DNA of 64,000 bases from an uncultured Clostridia bacterium (GTDB lineage Bacteria; Bacillota; Clostridia; Christensenellales; Borkfalkiaceae), in the NCBI GenBank assembly GCA_947624005.1, contig CANQHV010000004.1:32273-96272 (forward strand). The letters run 5' to 3'. The translations under genes and the position numbers were made by a program. Positions 44,735 through 51,958 of the stretch are shown here, one piece after another. The notes below the pieces were generated by a model. It was not told the origin of the DNA. It was given only the letters and a program-made list of their open reading frames with translations, and did no database searches. The stretch's first letter is position 1; each line of letters starts with the position of its first letter.

Positions 44735-45031
44735 TTTTTGATTTCCAAAATAAATTTTATGTATCACATTAAACTGATAACCTTTAAATAGAACTTCAAA
44801 ACATTCCACCTTGAGGAATTATTCTCAACGAAAAAAATAAACAGCAAAAAGCTTAAGGTGTTATACCTTATTTCTTTAAAAAGCGTTATCGAAAGTAGGT
44901 TTAATGAGAAATGTTTTTATGCCAACGGAAATAATATTTAGCGGCGGTCGTGGGAAAATATCAACTACAATCCCCCCCTGCCGAAATATTGATCACATTT
45001 GCTATTCTATTTTATTGTCGCAAAAGAAACC
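44735..45031. other. AT-rich intergenic stretch without a supported gene
   Basis: Contains an inverted repeat around TGAGGAATTATTCTCA (44812-44827) and a short plus-strand ORF (44904-45086) without a ribosome site that runs through the terminator hairpin; not called as a gene. Confidence 0.5.
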
Positions 45032-45074
45032 AATAAGTAGTGCGCGAAGAAATAAACTTCGCGCACTACTTATT
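45032..45074 (-). terminator. XRE regulator terminator
   Basis: A perfect 18-bp stem with a 7-nt loop, 9 nt after the XRE stop. Confidence 0.75.
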
Positions 45075-45082
45075 GCATACAT

Positions 45083-45385
45083 TTAAAAAGTTTTTATAAA
45101 CTCCAAAAGGAGGGATTGTTGCTTTGGGGTGAGGCGGGCGGTGAGGGTTTGGATTGCGGCGGTCAATTCCTTTTGCTCGTCCGTGTCGAGAAAAAATTCC
45201 GCAAGGGTAATTCCTAAACCAAAACAAATGTAACTCAAATATTCAACGGTCGGGCAACGCTCGCCGTTTTCAAGTTTATCTACATACGTTGGCGAAACCC
45301 CCGCAAGGTTCGCCAACGTATTTTTCTTTAAACCTTTCTTCTCACGCAAATATTTTATCCTCTTCCCTACTTCTTCCGCCGTCAT
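45083..45385 (-). CDS. XRE-family HTH regulator of the R-M locus
   Basis: 100 residues with a canonical Cro/CI helix-turn-helix (KKNTLANLAGVSPTYVDKLENGERCPTVEYL, about 20-50). It is divergent from the methylase genes and separated by a spacer full of related half-sites, the layout of restriction-modification controller proteins. Confidence 0.9.
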   Translation of the reverse strand: MTAEEVGKRIKYLREKKGLKKNTLANLAGVSPTYVDKLENGERCPTVEYLSYICFGLGITLAEFFLDTDEQKELTAAIQTLTARLTPKQQSLLLEFIKTF

Positions 45386-45402
45386 AATTTACCCTCAAAT
45401 TT

Positions 45403-45500
45403 AAACTATTGTATATAGTTTATGTTAAATTTTAGGGCAATATTTAAACTATCGGGTTGATTTATTAAGACGATTGTATTATAATACCTATACAATAGTT
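45403..45500. promoter_or_regulatory. Operator/promoter region between XRE and methylase genes
   Basis: Palindrome AAACTAT-TGTAT-ATAGTTT (45403-45421), a further TTTAAACTAT (45443-45452) and an inverted TATACAATAGTT (45489-45500). The methylase promoter is TTGATT (45457-45462), 17 bp, TATAAT (45480-45485), so bound repressor would cover it. Confidence 0.75.
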
Positions 45501-45514
45501 CAAAAGTGTAAAAA

Positions 45515-46165
45515 ATGGCAATTGACGAAAAACAGACAAAATCAAAAGACCGCGTGCGCGAACACGGCGAAGTTTTTACCGCCGAGCGCGAGGTAAACGC
45601 AATGCTCGACCTTGTAAAATGCGAAACCGAGCGGATTGACAGCCGCTTTTTGGAACCCGCGTGCGGCAACGGCAATTTCCTTATAAAAATCCTCGAGCGA
45701 AAGCTCGACGTCGTGGACAAGGCGTACAAGCGCAGTCAGTGGGATTGGGAAATTCACGCGATGGTCGCCGTTTCAAGCCTTTACGGCGTGGAGCTGTTGC
45801 CCGACAACGTAACCGAGTGCGTATCCCGCCTCTTTGACTACTTCAAGCAAAGGTACAAAGCGCGTTACAAGGCGAAAACCTCGCAAATCTACCTTGAAAA
45901 CGTGCTGTACCTTCTCAAAAAGAATATCGTCTGCGGCGACGCGCTCACGCTGTTGCAATCGGACGGCGAACCGATAATTTTCAGCGAATGGGGCTTTTCG
46001 GGCAGTAAAGTAATACGCCGCGATTTTACAATGAGCAACCTTTTGGAAAGCAGTGAAAAACAAGCGCAAACTTCCCTTTTCGACTTACAGCCCGAAGAAA
46101 AACTGCCCGTACCCGTGCGGCAATACCCCGCGGTAAACTACCTGGAGATAAAAAACCATGCTTAA
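45515..46165 (+). CDS. SAM-dependent methyltransferase-like subunit
   Basis: 216 residues. The AdoMet motif I is FLEPACGNGNFL (about 48), with YGVELLPDN and NIVCGDAL as motifs II/III. The catalytic NPPY motif is absent, so alone it is probably incomplete or an accessory subunit to the next gene. It overlaps the downstream methylase by 8 bp. GC-richer than the genes on its left. Confidence 0.8.
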   Translation: MAIDEKQTKSKDRVREHGEVFTAEREVNAMLDLVKCETERIDSRFLEPACGNGNFLIKILERKLDVVDKAYKRSQWDWEIHAMVAVSSLYGVELLPDNVTECVSRLFDYFKQRYKARYKAKTSQIYLENVLYLLKKNIVCGDALTLLQSDGEPIIFSEWGFSGSKVIRRDFTMSNLLESSEKQAQTSLFDLQPEEKLPVPVRQYPAVNYLEIKNHA

Positions 46166-47699
46166 AAACTACAATCCCGACGTTTTGAGCTGTCTCGCGA
46201 ATCTTTCGAACGACGAAGTTTTCACCCCGCCCGAGCTTGCAAACGCAATGCTCGATACCCTTCCAAAGGAGTTATGGCAAGACGAAAACGCCACGTTTTT
46301 GGACCCGTGCTGTAAGTCGGGCGTTTTTTTGAGGGAGATAGCAAAGCGGCTTATCGCGGGACTTAAAGATAAAATCCCCGACGAACAAGAGAGAATAAAT
46401 CATATCTGCACCAAACAGCTTTTCGGGATTTCGATAACGGCAATGACGGGTATGCTGTCGCGGCGGAGCGTGTATTGTTCCAAACATGCAAACGGGAAAT
46501 ATTCGATGTGTACGGAGTTTTATGACGAGAGCGGCAACATAATTTTCAACGAAACAAAGCACACATTCAAAAACGGCAAATGCACCTTTTGCGGCGCGGC
46601 GGAAGCCGAATACGGCGAAAAAGCAAGAAAAGACCTTGAAAGCCATGCCTACCAATTTATACACACGCTTAACGCGGAGGAAATTTTCAATATGCGATTT
46701 GACGTAATTATCGGCAACCCGCCCTATCAATTAAGTACAAGCAAGCTTAATAAAACACAAGCAGTTCCCATATATGATAAATTTGTAAATGCTGCCATAA
46801 AATTAAAACCGCAATATGTTGTTATGATTATTCCCTCGAGGTGGTTTGCAGGCGGTATGGGCATGGATAATTTTAGAGATATGATGTTGAATTGTAGACA
46901 CATATCAAAAATGGTTGATTATTCAAATGCAAAAGACTGTTTCCCAGGGGTCAGCATAAGCGGTGGTATAAACTATTTCGTTTATGACAGCAATTATCAA
47001 GGTAACTGTGAATTTACTAATATACATAATGAATTAAGCATTACAGATAATCGTAACCTTGCCGAATTTGATTGCTTTATTCGGTATAATGAAGGCATAA
47101 ACGTTATAAGAAAAATCAAAGAACTTTCAACAGAAAATATTGTTGACTTATTTACGAGTCTTGACCCTTTTCGCATTAATTCAAACGAAAGAGGGCATTT
47201 GGCAAGATATAACTCTACTGACGTAGTTTTATATTCAAGTCAAGGCAAATCATATTTGCACGATAATGAATTTACAGATAGATATAATTTATTGGACAAA
47301 TACAAAGTAATGATAAGTAAAGTTGCCGCCGAACACGCAAACGAACCCGATAAAACAGGCAAATATAAAGTTTTAACGACAGTAAAAACAATTTTGCCAA
47401 ACGAAGTTTGTACATTTTCATACTTTTGTTGCGGTACTTTTAATAATCTTAATCAAGCAACGTACTTGGAGAAGTATTTAAAAACAAATTTTACACGTTT
47501 TTTAGTTATGTTAGCTTTAAGTTCAATCAATATAACGAAAGATAAATTTCAATTTGTTCCTATGCAAAATTTCACCGACAACTCTGATATAATTTGGCGA
47601 CAACCTATCACCGAAATTGACAAGCAGTTGTACAGAAAATACAAATTATCACAAGAAGAAATAGATTTTATAGAGTCTATGATAAGACCCATGGAGTAA
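46158..47699 (+). CDS. N6-adenine DNA methyltransferase (Eco57I/type IIG-like)
   Basis: 513 residues. Motif I FLDPCCKSGVFLREIA (about 44), an inserted zinc-ribbon-like segment CTFCGAAEAEYGE plus nearby CSKHANGKYSMC (about 110-150), and catalytic IIGNPPYQLS (about 190). The C-terminal half (AT-rich from about 46750) is probably target recognition. The change of base composition inside the gene suggests a swapped recognition domain. Confidence 0.87.
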   Translation: MLKNYNPDVLSCLANLSNDEVFTPPELANAMLDTLPKELWQDENATFLDPCCKSGVFLREIAKRLIAGLKDKIPDEQERINHICTKQLFGISITAMTGMLSRRSVYCSKHANGKYSMCTEFYDESGNIIFNETKHTFKNGKCTFCGAAEAEYGEKARKDLESHAYQFIHTLNAEEIFNMRFDVIIGNPPYQLSTSKLNKTQAVPIYDKFVNAAIKLKPQYVVMIIPSRWFAGGMGMDNFRDMMLNCRHISKMVDYSNAKDCFPGVSISGGINYFVYDSNYQGNCEFTNIHNELSITDNRNLAEFDCFIRYNEGINVIRKIKELSTENIVDLFTSLDPFRINSNERGHLARYNSTDVVLYSSQGKSYLHDNEFTDRYNLLDKYKVMISKVAAEHANEPDKTGKYKVLTTVKTILPNEVCTFSYFCCGTFNNLNQATYLEKYLKTNFTRFLVMLALSSINITKDKFQFVPMQNFTDNSDIIWRQPITEIDKQLYRKYKLSQEEIDFIESMIRPME

Positions 47700-47727
47700 A
47701 TTAAAAAATTATAAAAAGGAGGGAAAT

Positions 47728-47901
47728 ATGAATTTAATTGAAGAATTTATTATAGGCGAAGCAAAAAAGCAAACGGTGCAAAATGTTGTAGATATATTTT
47801 ATCCTAAAAACTCTTATATGAATTTATGGCTGACACATTGGATTAACGTATTTGCTACCTGCGACAAAATAAAAACTTTCACTGACTATAAAAGGTATTG
47901 A
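47728..47901 (+). CDS. Small protein of the R-M locus (57 aa)
   Basis: Read directly from sequence: starts MNLIEEFIIGEAKKQTVQNV and ends IKTFTDYKRY. AAGGAGGG lies 6 nt before the ATG, and the next gene begins one base after its stop. AT-rich, with one Trp pair (LWLTHWIN). No known family recognised; a small restriction/modification accessory or anti-toxin-like role is possible. Confidence 0.7.
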   Translation: MNLIEEFIIGEAKKQTVQNVVDIFYPKNSYMNLWLTHWINVFATCDKIKTFTDYKRY

Positions 47902-47902
47902 T

Positions 47903-50386
47903 ATGTCAACTCAATTTTTCCCGAAAAGGGGCGAGGCGCAACCCAAAATTTACGCATACAGCGACAGCCGATTCCCCAATATGCTGAAAGTGGGCTACAC
48001 CATGAAAAGCGTTGAGGAGCGCGTTGCCGAGCAGTACCCCACCCTCACCCCCGAAAGGTCGTATAAAATAGAATATATCGCGCCTGCAATGAAGAACGAC
48101 GGCACGACTTTTACAGACCACGACGTACATAAGGTGTTGAAAAACAAGGGGTTTGCAAACCCCAACGGCGAATGGTTCAAGTGTTCGGTTAAAGACGTTG
48201 AAGCGGCAATATATGCCGTTAAATCGGGCAAAGTAAACATTGAAAACCGCAATCAAACCTTTTGTATGCGCCCCGAACAGCGCGAAGCCGTGCAAAAAAC
48301 AGCCGAATATTTCACTGCGTATATGGCGGAGGAAAACGGCAAGCCGCCCCACTTTTTATGGAATTGCAAGATGCGTTTCGGCAAGACTTTTGCGACCTAT
48401 CAGCTTGCCAAAGAGCTTGGCTTTACCAAAGTTTTGGTGCTCACATTCAAGCCCGCAGTTCAAAGCGCGTGGGAAGAAGATTTACTCACTCACGTCGATT
48501 TCGAGGGCTGGCAGTTTATCGCAAGGGGCGGTCTTACCTATGACGATATAGACCGTAACAAGCCCTTTGTGTGCTTTGCTTCGTTTCAGGACTTTTTGGG
48601 CAAGAACAAGGCGGGCGGAATAAAGCTCAAAAACGAATGGGCGCACACCGTGGCGTGGGATATGGTCGTATTTGACGAATATCACTACGGCGCGTGGCGT
48701 GAGAACGCGAAAGAGCTTTTCGAAGCCGAGGACGAAAGAGAGAGCAAAGCCGAGGACGGCGGGCAGGAATTTTTCAACGAGGACTATATGCCCATTTCCA
48801 CACGCTCGTACCTCTACCTTTCGGGAACGCCTTTCCGTGCAATATCCTCGGGAGAGTTCATCGAGGAACAGATTTACAACTGGACGTATTCCGACGAACA
48901 GCGTGAAAAGCTGAATTGGGATATATCTGCGGGCAAAAACCCGTATGAAAGTCTGCCGAGAATGGTGCTTCTGACCTATCAACTGCCCGAAAGTATAACG
49001 CATATCGCCTCGGGCGGGGAATTTGACGAATTTGATTTGAACGTATTCTTTTCCGCCGAGGGCGAGGGCGAATTTGCGAGGTTCAAATATGAGGACGAGG
49101 TGCAGAAGTGGCTCGATTTGATACGCGGCGCGTACCTTGAAACGAGCGTAGACAACCTCAGATTAGGTGCAAAAAAGCCGCCCCTCCCTTACAGCAACGG
49201 ACAGCTTTTAAATCTTCTTTCGCACACGCTTTGGTTTTTGCCGAGCGTTTCAGCTTGCAACGCCATGCGCAACCTTCTTTCACAAAGGCAAAACAAATTC
49301 TATCACGATTATAACGTCGTAGTATGCGCGGGCGCGCAGGCGGGCATAGGCTTGAACGCGCTCCCGCCCGTAAAACAGGCAATGGAAAATCCTCTCGAAT
49401 CCAAGTCGATAACGCTTTCGTGCGGGAAGTTGACCACGGGGGTTACGGTAAAGCCGTGGACGGGGATATTCATGTTGCGCAATCTGACAAGCCCCGAAAC
49501 GTATTTCCAGGCGGCATTCCGCGTGCAGTCGCCGTGGACGGTCAAAAACGAATTGAATCCCGACGACGAAGAGATAATCAAAAAGGAATGTTACGTCTTT
49601 GACTTCGCGCCCGAACGTGCGCTTAAACAGATTGCCGACTACTCTTGCCGCTTGAACGTGGACGAGGTCAATCCCGAAAAGAAAGTCGCCGAATTTATTA
49701 AATTTTTGCCCGTGCTCGCCTACGACGGCAGCTCGATGAAGCAGATTGACGCGGCGGGGATTCTGGACATTGCTATGAGCGGCACTACCGCCACTTTGCT
49801 CGCACGCAGGTGGGAATCCGCACTTTTGGTCAACGTGGATAACTACACCCTTTCGCGCCTTATGGCGAACGAACAGGCGATGAACGCGCTTATGAGCATT
49901 GAGGGTTTCCGCTCTTTGAATAACGACTTGGAAACAATCATAAATAAGTCCGAAAAAATCAAAAAAGCAAAGGAAAAGGCGAACGAGCGCGATTTAAGCG
50001 ACAAAGAGAAAAAAGAGCTTTCCGAGGACGAGAAAGAGTACAAGTCAAAGCGCAAAATGATTCAGGAAAAGCTGATAAAGTTTGCAACGCGCGTGCCCGT
50101 GTTTATGTATTTGACCGACTACCGCGAGCAGACGTTGAAAGAGGTTATAACGCAGTTGGAGCCGGGGCTTTTCAAAAAAGTTACGGGGCTGGACGTGAAG
50201 GACTTTGAGCTGTTGGTTTCATTGAACGTTTTCAACGGACCGCTTATGAACGACGCGGTGTTTAAGTTTAAGAGGTACGAGGACAGCTCGCTTTCCTACA
50301 CGGGCATTAACCGCCACGCCTCCGACACGAAAATCGGCGGCTTTGACACCGCCGTCGTCATCACCGACTTTGACGACATTGCGTGA
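47903..50386 (+). CDS. GIY-YIG-like/SF2 helicase restriction enzyme
   Basis: 827 residues. N-terminal T5orf172/GIY-YIG-like nuclease domain (about 14-95; KIYAYSDSRFPNMLKVGYT, then GEWFKC). SF2 helicase with MRFGKTFATYQLAKEL in the Walker A position (about 155), Walker B VVFDEYHYG (about 258), YLYLSGTPFRA, and the helicase C region TLSCGKLTTGVTVKPW, AAFRVQSPW. Located with two methylases and an XRE regulator, so it is the likely restriction subunit. The C-terminus (600-827) is helical. Confidence 0.87.
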   Translation: MSTQFFPKRGEAQPKIYAYSDSRFPNMLKVGYTMKSVEERVAEQYPTLTPERSYKIEYIAPAMKNDGTTFTDHDVHKVLKNKGFANPNGEWFKCSVKDVEAAIYAVKSGKVNIENRNQTFCMRPEQREAVQKTAEYFTAYMAEENGKPPHFLWNCKMRFGKTFATYQLAKELGFTKVLVLTFKPAVQSAWEEDLLTHVDFEGWQFIARGGLTYDDIDRNKPFVCFASFQDFLGKNKAGGIKLKNEWAHTVAWDMVVFDEYHYGAWRENAKELFEAEDERESKAEDGGQEFFNEDYMPISTRSYLYLSGTPFRAISSGEFIEEQIYNWTYSDEQREKLNWDISAGKNPYESLPRMVLLTYQLPESITHIASGGEFDEFDLNVFFSAEGEGEFARFKYEDEVQKWLDLIRGAYLETSVDNLRLGAKKPPLPYSNGQLLNLLSHTLWFLPSVSACNAMRNLLSQRQNKFYHDYNVVVCAGAQAGIGLNALPPVKQAMENPLESKSITLSCGKLTTGVTVKPWTGIFMLRNLTSPETYFQAAFRVQSPWTVKNELNPDDEEIIKKECYVFDFAPERALKQIADYSCRLNVDEVNPEKKVAEFIKFLPVLAYDGSSMKQIDAAGILDIAMSGTTATLLARRWESALLVNVDNYTLSRLMANEQAMNALMSIEGFRSLNNDLETIINKSEKIKKAKEKANERDLSDKEKKELSEDEKEYKSKRKMIQEKLIKFATRVPVFMYLTDYREQTLKEVITQLEPGLFKKVTGLDVKDFELLVSLNVFNGPLMNDAVFKFKRYEDSSLSYTGINRHASDTKIGGFDTAVVITDFDDIA

Positions 50387-50454
50387 ATTGCCATCACGCG
50401 ACCCAAAACCCGTATACTCATTTAAAAAGTAAGATGTGCGTAAAACACAGTATA

Positions 50455-50490
50455 AAATAAGCCCCTACGGAAAACCGTCGGGGCTTATTT
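50455..50490. terminator. Bidirectional hairpin between R-M locus and 5S fragment
   Basis: AAATAAGCCCC stem extended by ACGG/CCGT with an AAAA loop and a T-rich end on both strands. Confidence 0.8.
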
Positions 50491-50495
50491 TTTGA

Positions 50496-50643
50496 AATCC
50501 GGCAACTCCTGTCTCGGTCGGCGTAAGGAAACAACGCCGATCTCGGGCGTTGCTTTTGCCTTTTATGCAAAAGCTTTTCTCGCGCGGCACGGACAGCGCA
50601 CTGCGCTGTCCTATGAATTGCCGCGCTCGTCCTCCCATACAGA
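50496..50643 (-). pseudogene. 5S rRNA 3' fragment carrying the 119-bp insertion
   Basis: AATCCGGCAACTCCT (5S 3' end) is followed by the insertion, then TCCTCCCATACAG (next 5S bases, as in the 63.4-kb copy), after which similarity stops. A segment CCGCTCGCAAG (50645-50655) is the inverse of 5S sequence in the neighbouring copy. Confidence 0.75.
50511..50629 (-). repeat. 119-bp hairpin-rich element, copy 2 (inside 5S fragment)
   Basis: Same length and same 5S junctions as copy 1 at 39800-39918, with about four substitutions that preserve the stems. Confidence 0.85.
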
Positions 50644-50670
50644 ACCGCTCGCAAGTAATCTGTCAAGTAC

Positions 50671-50708
50671 AAAAAAGAAGCGTAACCGAAAGGTTACGCT
50701 TCTTTTTT
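50671..50708 (-). terminator. Terminator of the 50.7-kb 5S rRNA
   Basis: AAGAAGCGTAACC stem with a 4-nt loop and flanking A6/T6 tracts, 8 nt past the 5S 3' end. Confidence 0.9.
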
Positions 50709-50715
50709 GAAATCC

Positions 50716-50827
50716 GGCAACTCCTTATCCTTGCGAGCGGTGTCCCGCTAACTACTTTCAGCAACTCAGAGCTTAACTTCTGTGTTCGGAATGAGAACAG
50801 GTGGGTCCTCTGCTTTATCGTCACCGG
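50716..50827 (-). rRNA. rrf: 5S rRNA (second copy)
   Basis: Minus strand CCGGTGACGATAAAGCAGAG through AACACAGAAGTTAAGCTCTG to GAGTTGCCGG. It pairs 5' and 3' ends and has the universal 5S core. It differs from the 63.4-kb copy in the helix IV region (AGCGGGACACCGCT). It is apparently intact, but the 23S and most of tRNA-Asn upstream are missing, so it may not be expressed. Confidence 0.85.
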
Positions 50828-50902
50828 AATGGTTATATAAACGGCAAATTGCCGAATATATGCTCACTTTTAAATTTTTACCCTCGCTAAAATCGCAAGT
50901 AT

Positions 50903-51006
50903 GAGATTTTAGCAAATTCCTCGGCACTCGCGGAAATCAAAAATGTTTTCGCAAAATTCCGCAACGTCGCGAGATTTTAGCAAATTCCTCAGCACTCGCG
51001 GAAATC
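50903..51006. repeat. 68-bp tandem duplication in the 5S-tRNA spacer
   Basis: A 36-bp core beginning GAGATTTTAGCAAATTCCTC occurs at 50903 and 50971. The corresponding spacer at 63.6 kb has it once. Confidence 0.85.
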
Positions 51007-51103
51007 GCAACAAAGTGAGATTTTCGCGAAAGAGGAGAGGCAATCGAGCAATCTCGCTGTCCGTGCTGTGCACGGACAGCTTAAAGCGAGATTTGCCTCG
51101 ACG

Positions 51104-51126
51104 TGGCTCCGCTTGTTGGACTTGAA
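51104..51126 (-). pseudogene. Truncated tRNA-Asn (3' 23 nt)
   Basis: Identical to the CCA end and T arm of the intact tRNA-Asn at 63738; similarity stops abruptly at 51127. The stretch 51127-51415 has no gene. Confidence 0.85.
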
Positions 51127-51415
51127 GCGAGTTGTCGGATTTCAGAAATAGCAAAATTTGAGACATTTTCACTTAAAAAAGAGTATTTACAGCTATTTTT
51201 TTGAAAGTCAAAAATATTTATGCTCAACTCGTGCTTAGCCCGAAAAAAACTATAAAAAATTATTAATTCAGAGGACTTTTATTTCTGAACACGTTCATTT
51301 TCGATTTGTTTTATAAAATCATCGTAATATAAAGAAATCGGGAGTTTTGCTCACGACTCCTTTGTTAAAAAATTTATAATTTGGTCATATTATGCTGTTT
51401 ATACTCTTCCCCTGA

Positions 51416-51958
51416 TTATATTTTATCGCCGTTGATGACGAGGGTTTTGCCGATATTAATTTCGTTTATTGAGTTAGGATAGACAAACCATTCGTCGATA
51501 CAATCACGATAGCGGTCGGTAATGCAAAGTATGCGTTGATTTTCGGAGCCGAGAAGCCGTCGCTTTTTTTCGGGCTTATCCTTTTGATATGAGCCGTCAA
51601 GCACAACGTCGCAACCGCAAAGAATATCCTCAACTTCCCCGTACCGTCTGCCCGTAAAACTGATAACGCCGAGCCCAAGCTCTTTGATTTTCTCTGTAAG
51701 AAGCGGAAGATTTTGCTGCAATGTCGGCTCGCCGCCCGAATAGGTCACTCCATCTATTCCAAATCGCTCTTTGGCGTCGCTTATGATTTCAAGCAATTGG
51801 TCAAGACATAGAAAATGCTTTGGAATCAACGGTTGGAAATCGGGGTTGCAACAGCCTTCGCAGTGCAAGTTGCAGCCCTGAAACCAAATTGTAAGGCGTT
51901 TATACGGCCCCTCCGCTTCCGTACATAAATTTATTGCGGCTACGTTGAATTTAATCAT
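51416..51958 (-). CDS. NrdG-like radical SAM protein
   Basis: 180 residues. The radical-SAM cluster motif is QGCNLHCEGCCNPD (CxxxCxxC, about 28-35), and the SAM-binding stretch is TYSGGEPTLQ (about 82). Length and the GCC-NP sequence put it with anaerobic RNR/glycyl-radical activating proteins. No glycyl-radical enzyme is in the operon. Its ATG at 51958 overlaps the stop of the AAA+ gene (ATGATTAA), so an upstream in-frame ATG at 51976 is less likely. Last gene of the operon. Confidence 0.85.
   Translation of the reverse strand: MIKFNVAAINLCTEAEGPYKRLTIWFQGCNLHCEGCCNPDFQPLIPKHFLCLDQLLEIISDAKERFGIDGVTYSGGEPTLQQNLPLLTEKIKELGLGVISFTGRRYGEVEDILCGCDVVLDGSYQKDKPEKKRRLLGSENQRILCITDRYRDCIDEWFVYPNSINEINIGKTLVINGDKI

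Noticed and set aside
44904..45086. 60-codon plus-strand ORF
   Set aside because: No ribosome site, no recognisable sequence, and its end runs through the XRE terminator hairpin.
50903..51006. CRISPR-like repeat
   Set aside because: Only two repeat copies with a 32-bp spacer, no further units and no cas genes; explained as a 68-bp tandem duplication.
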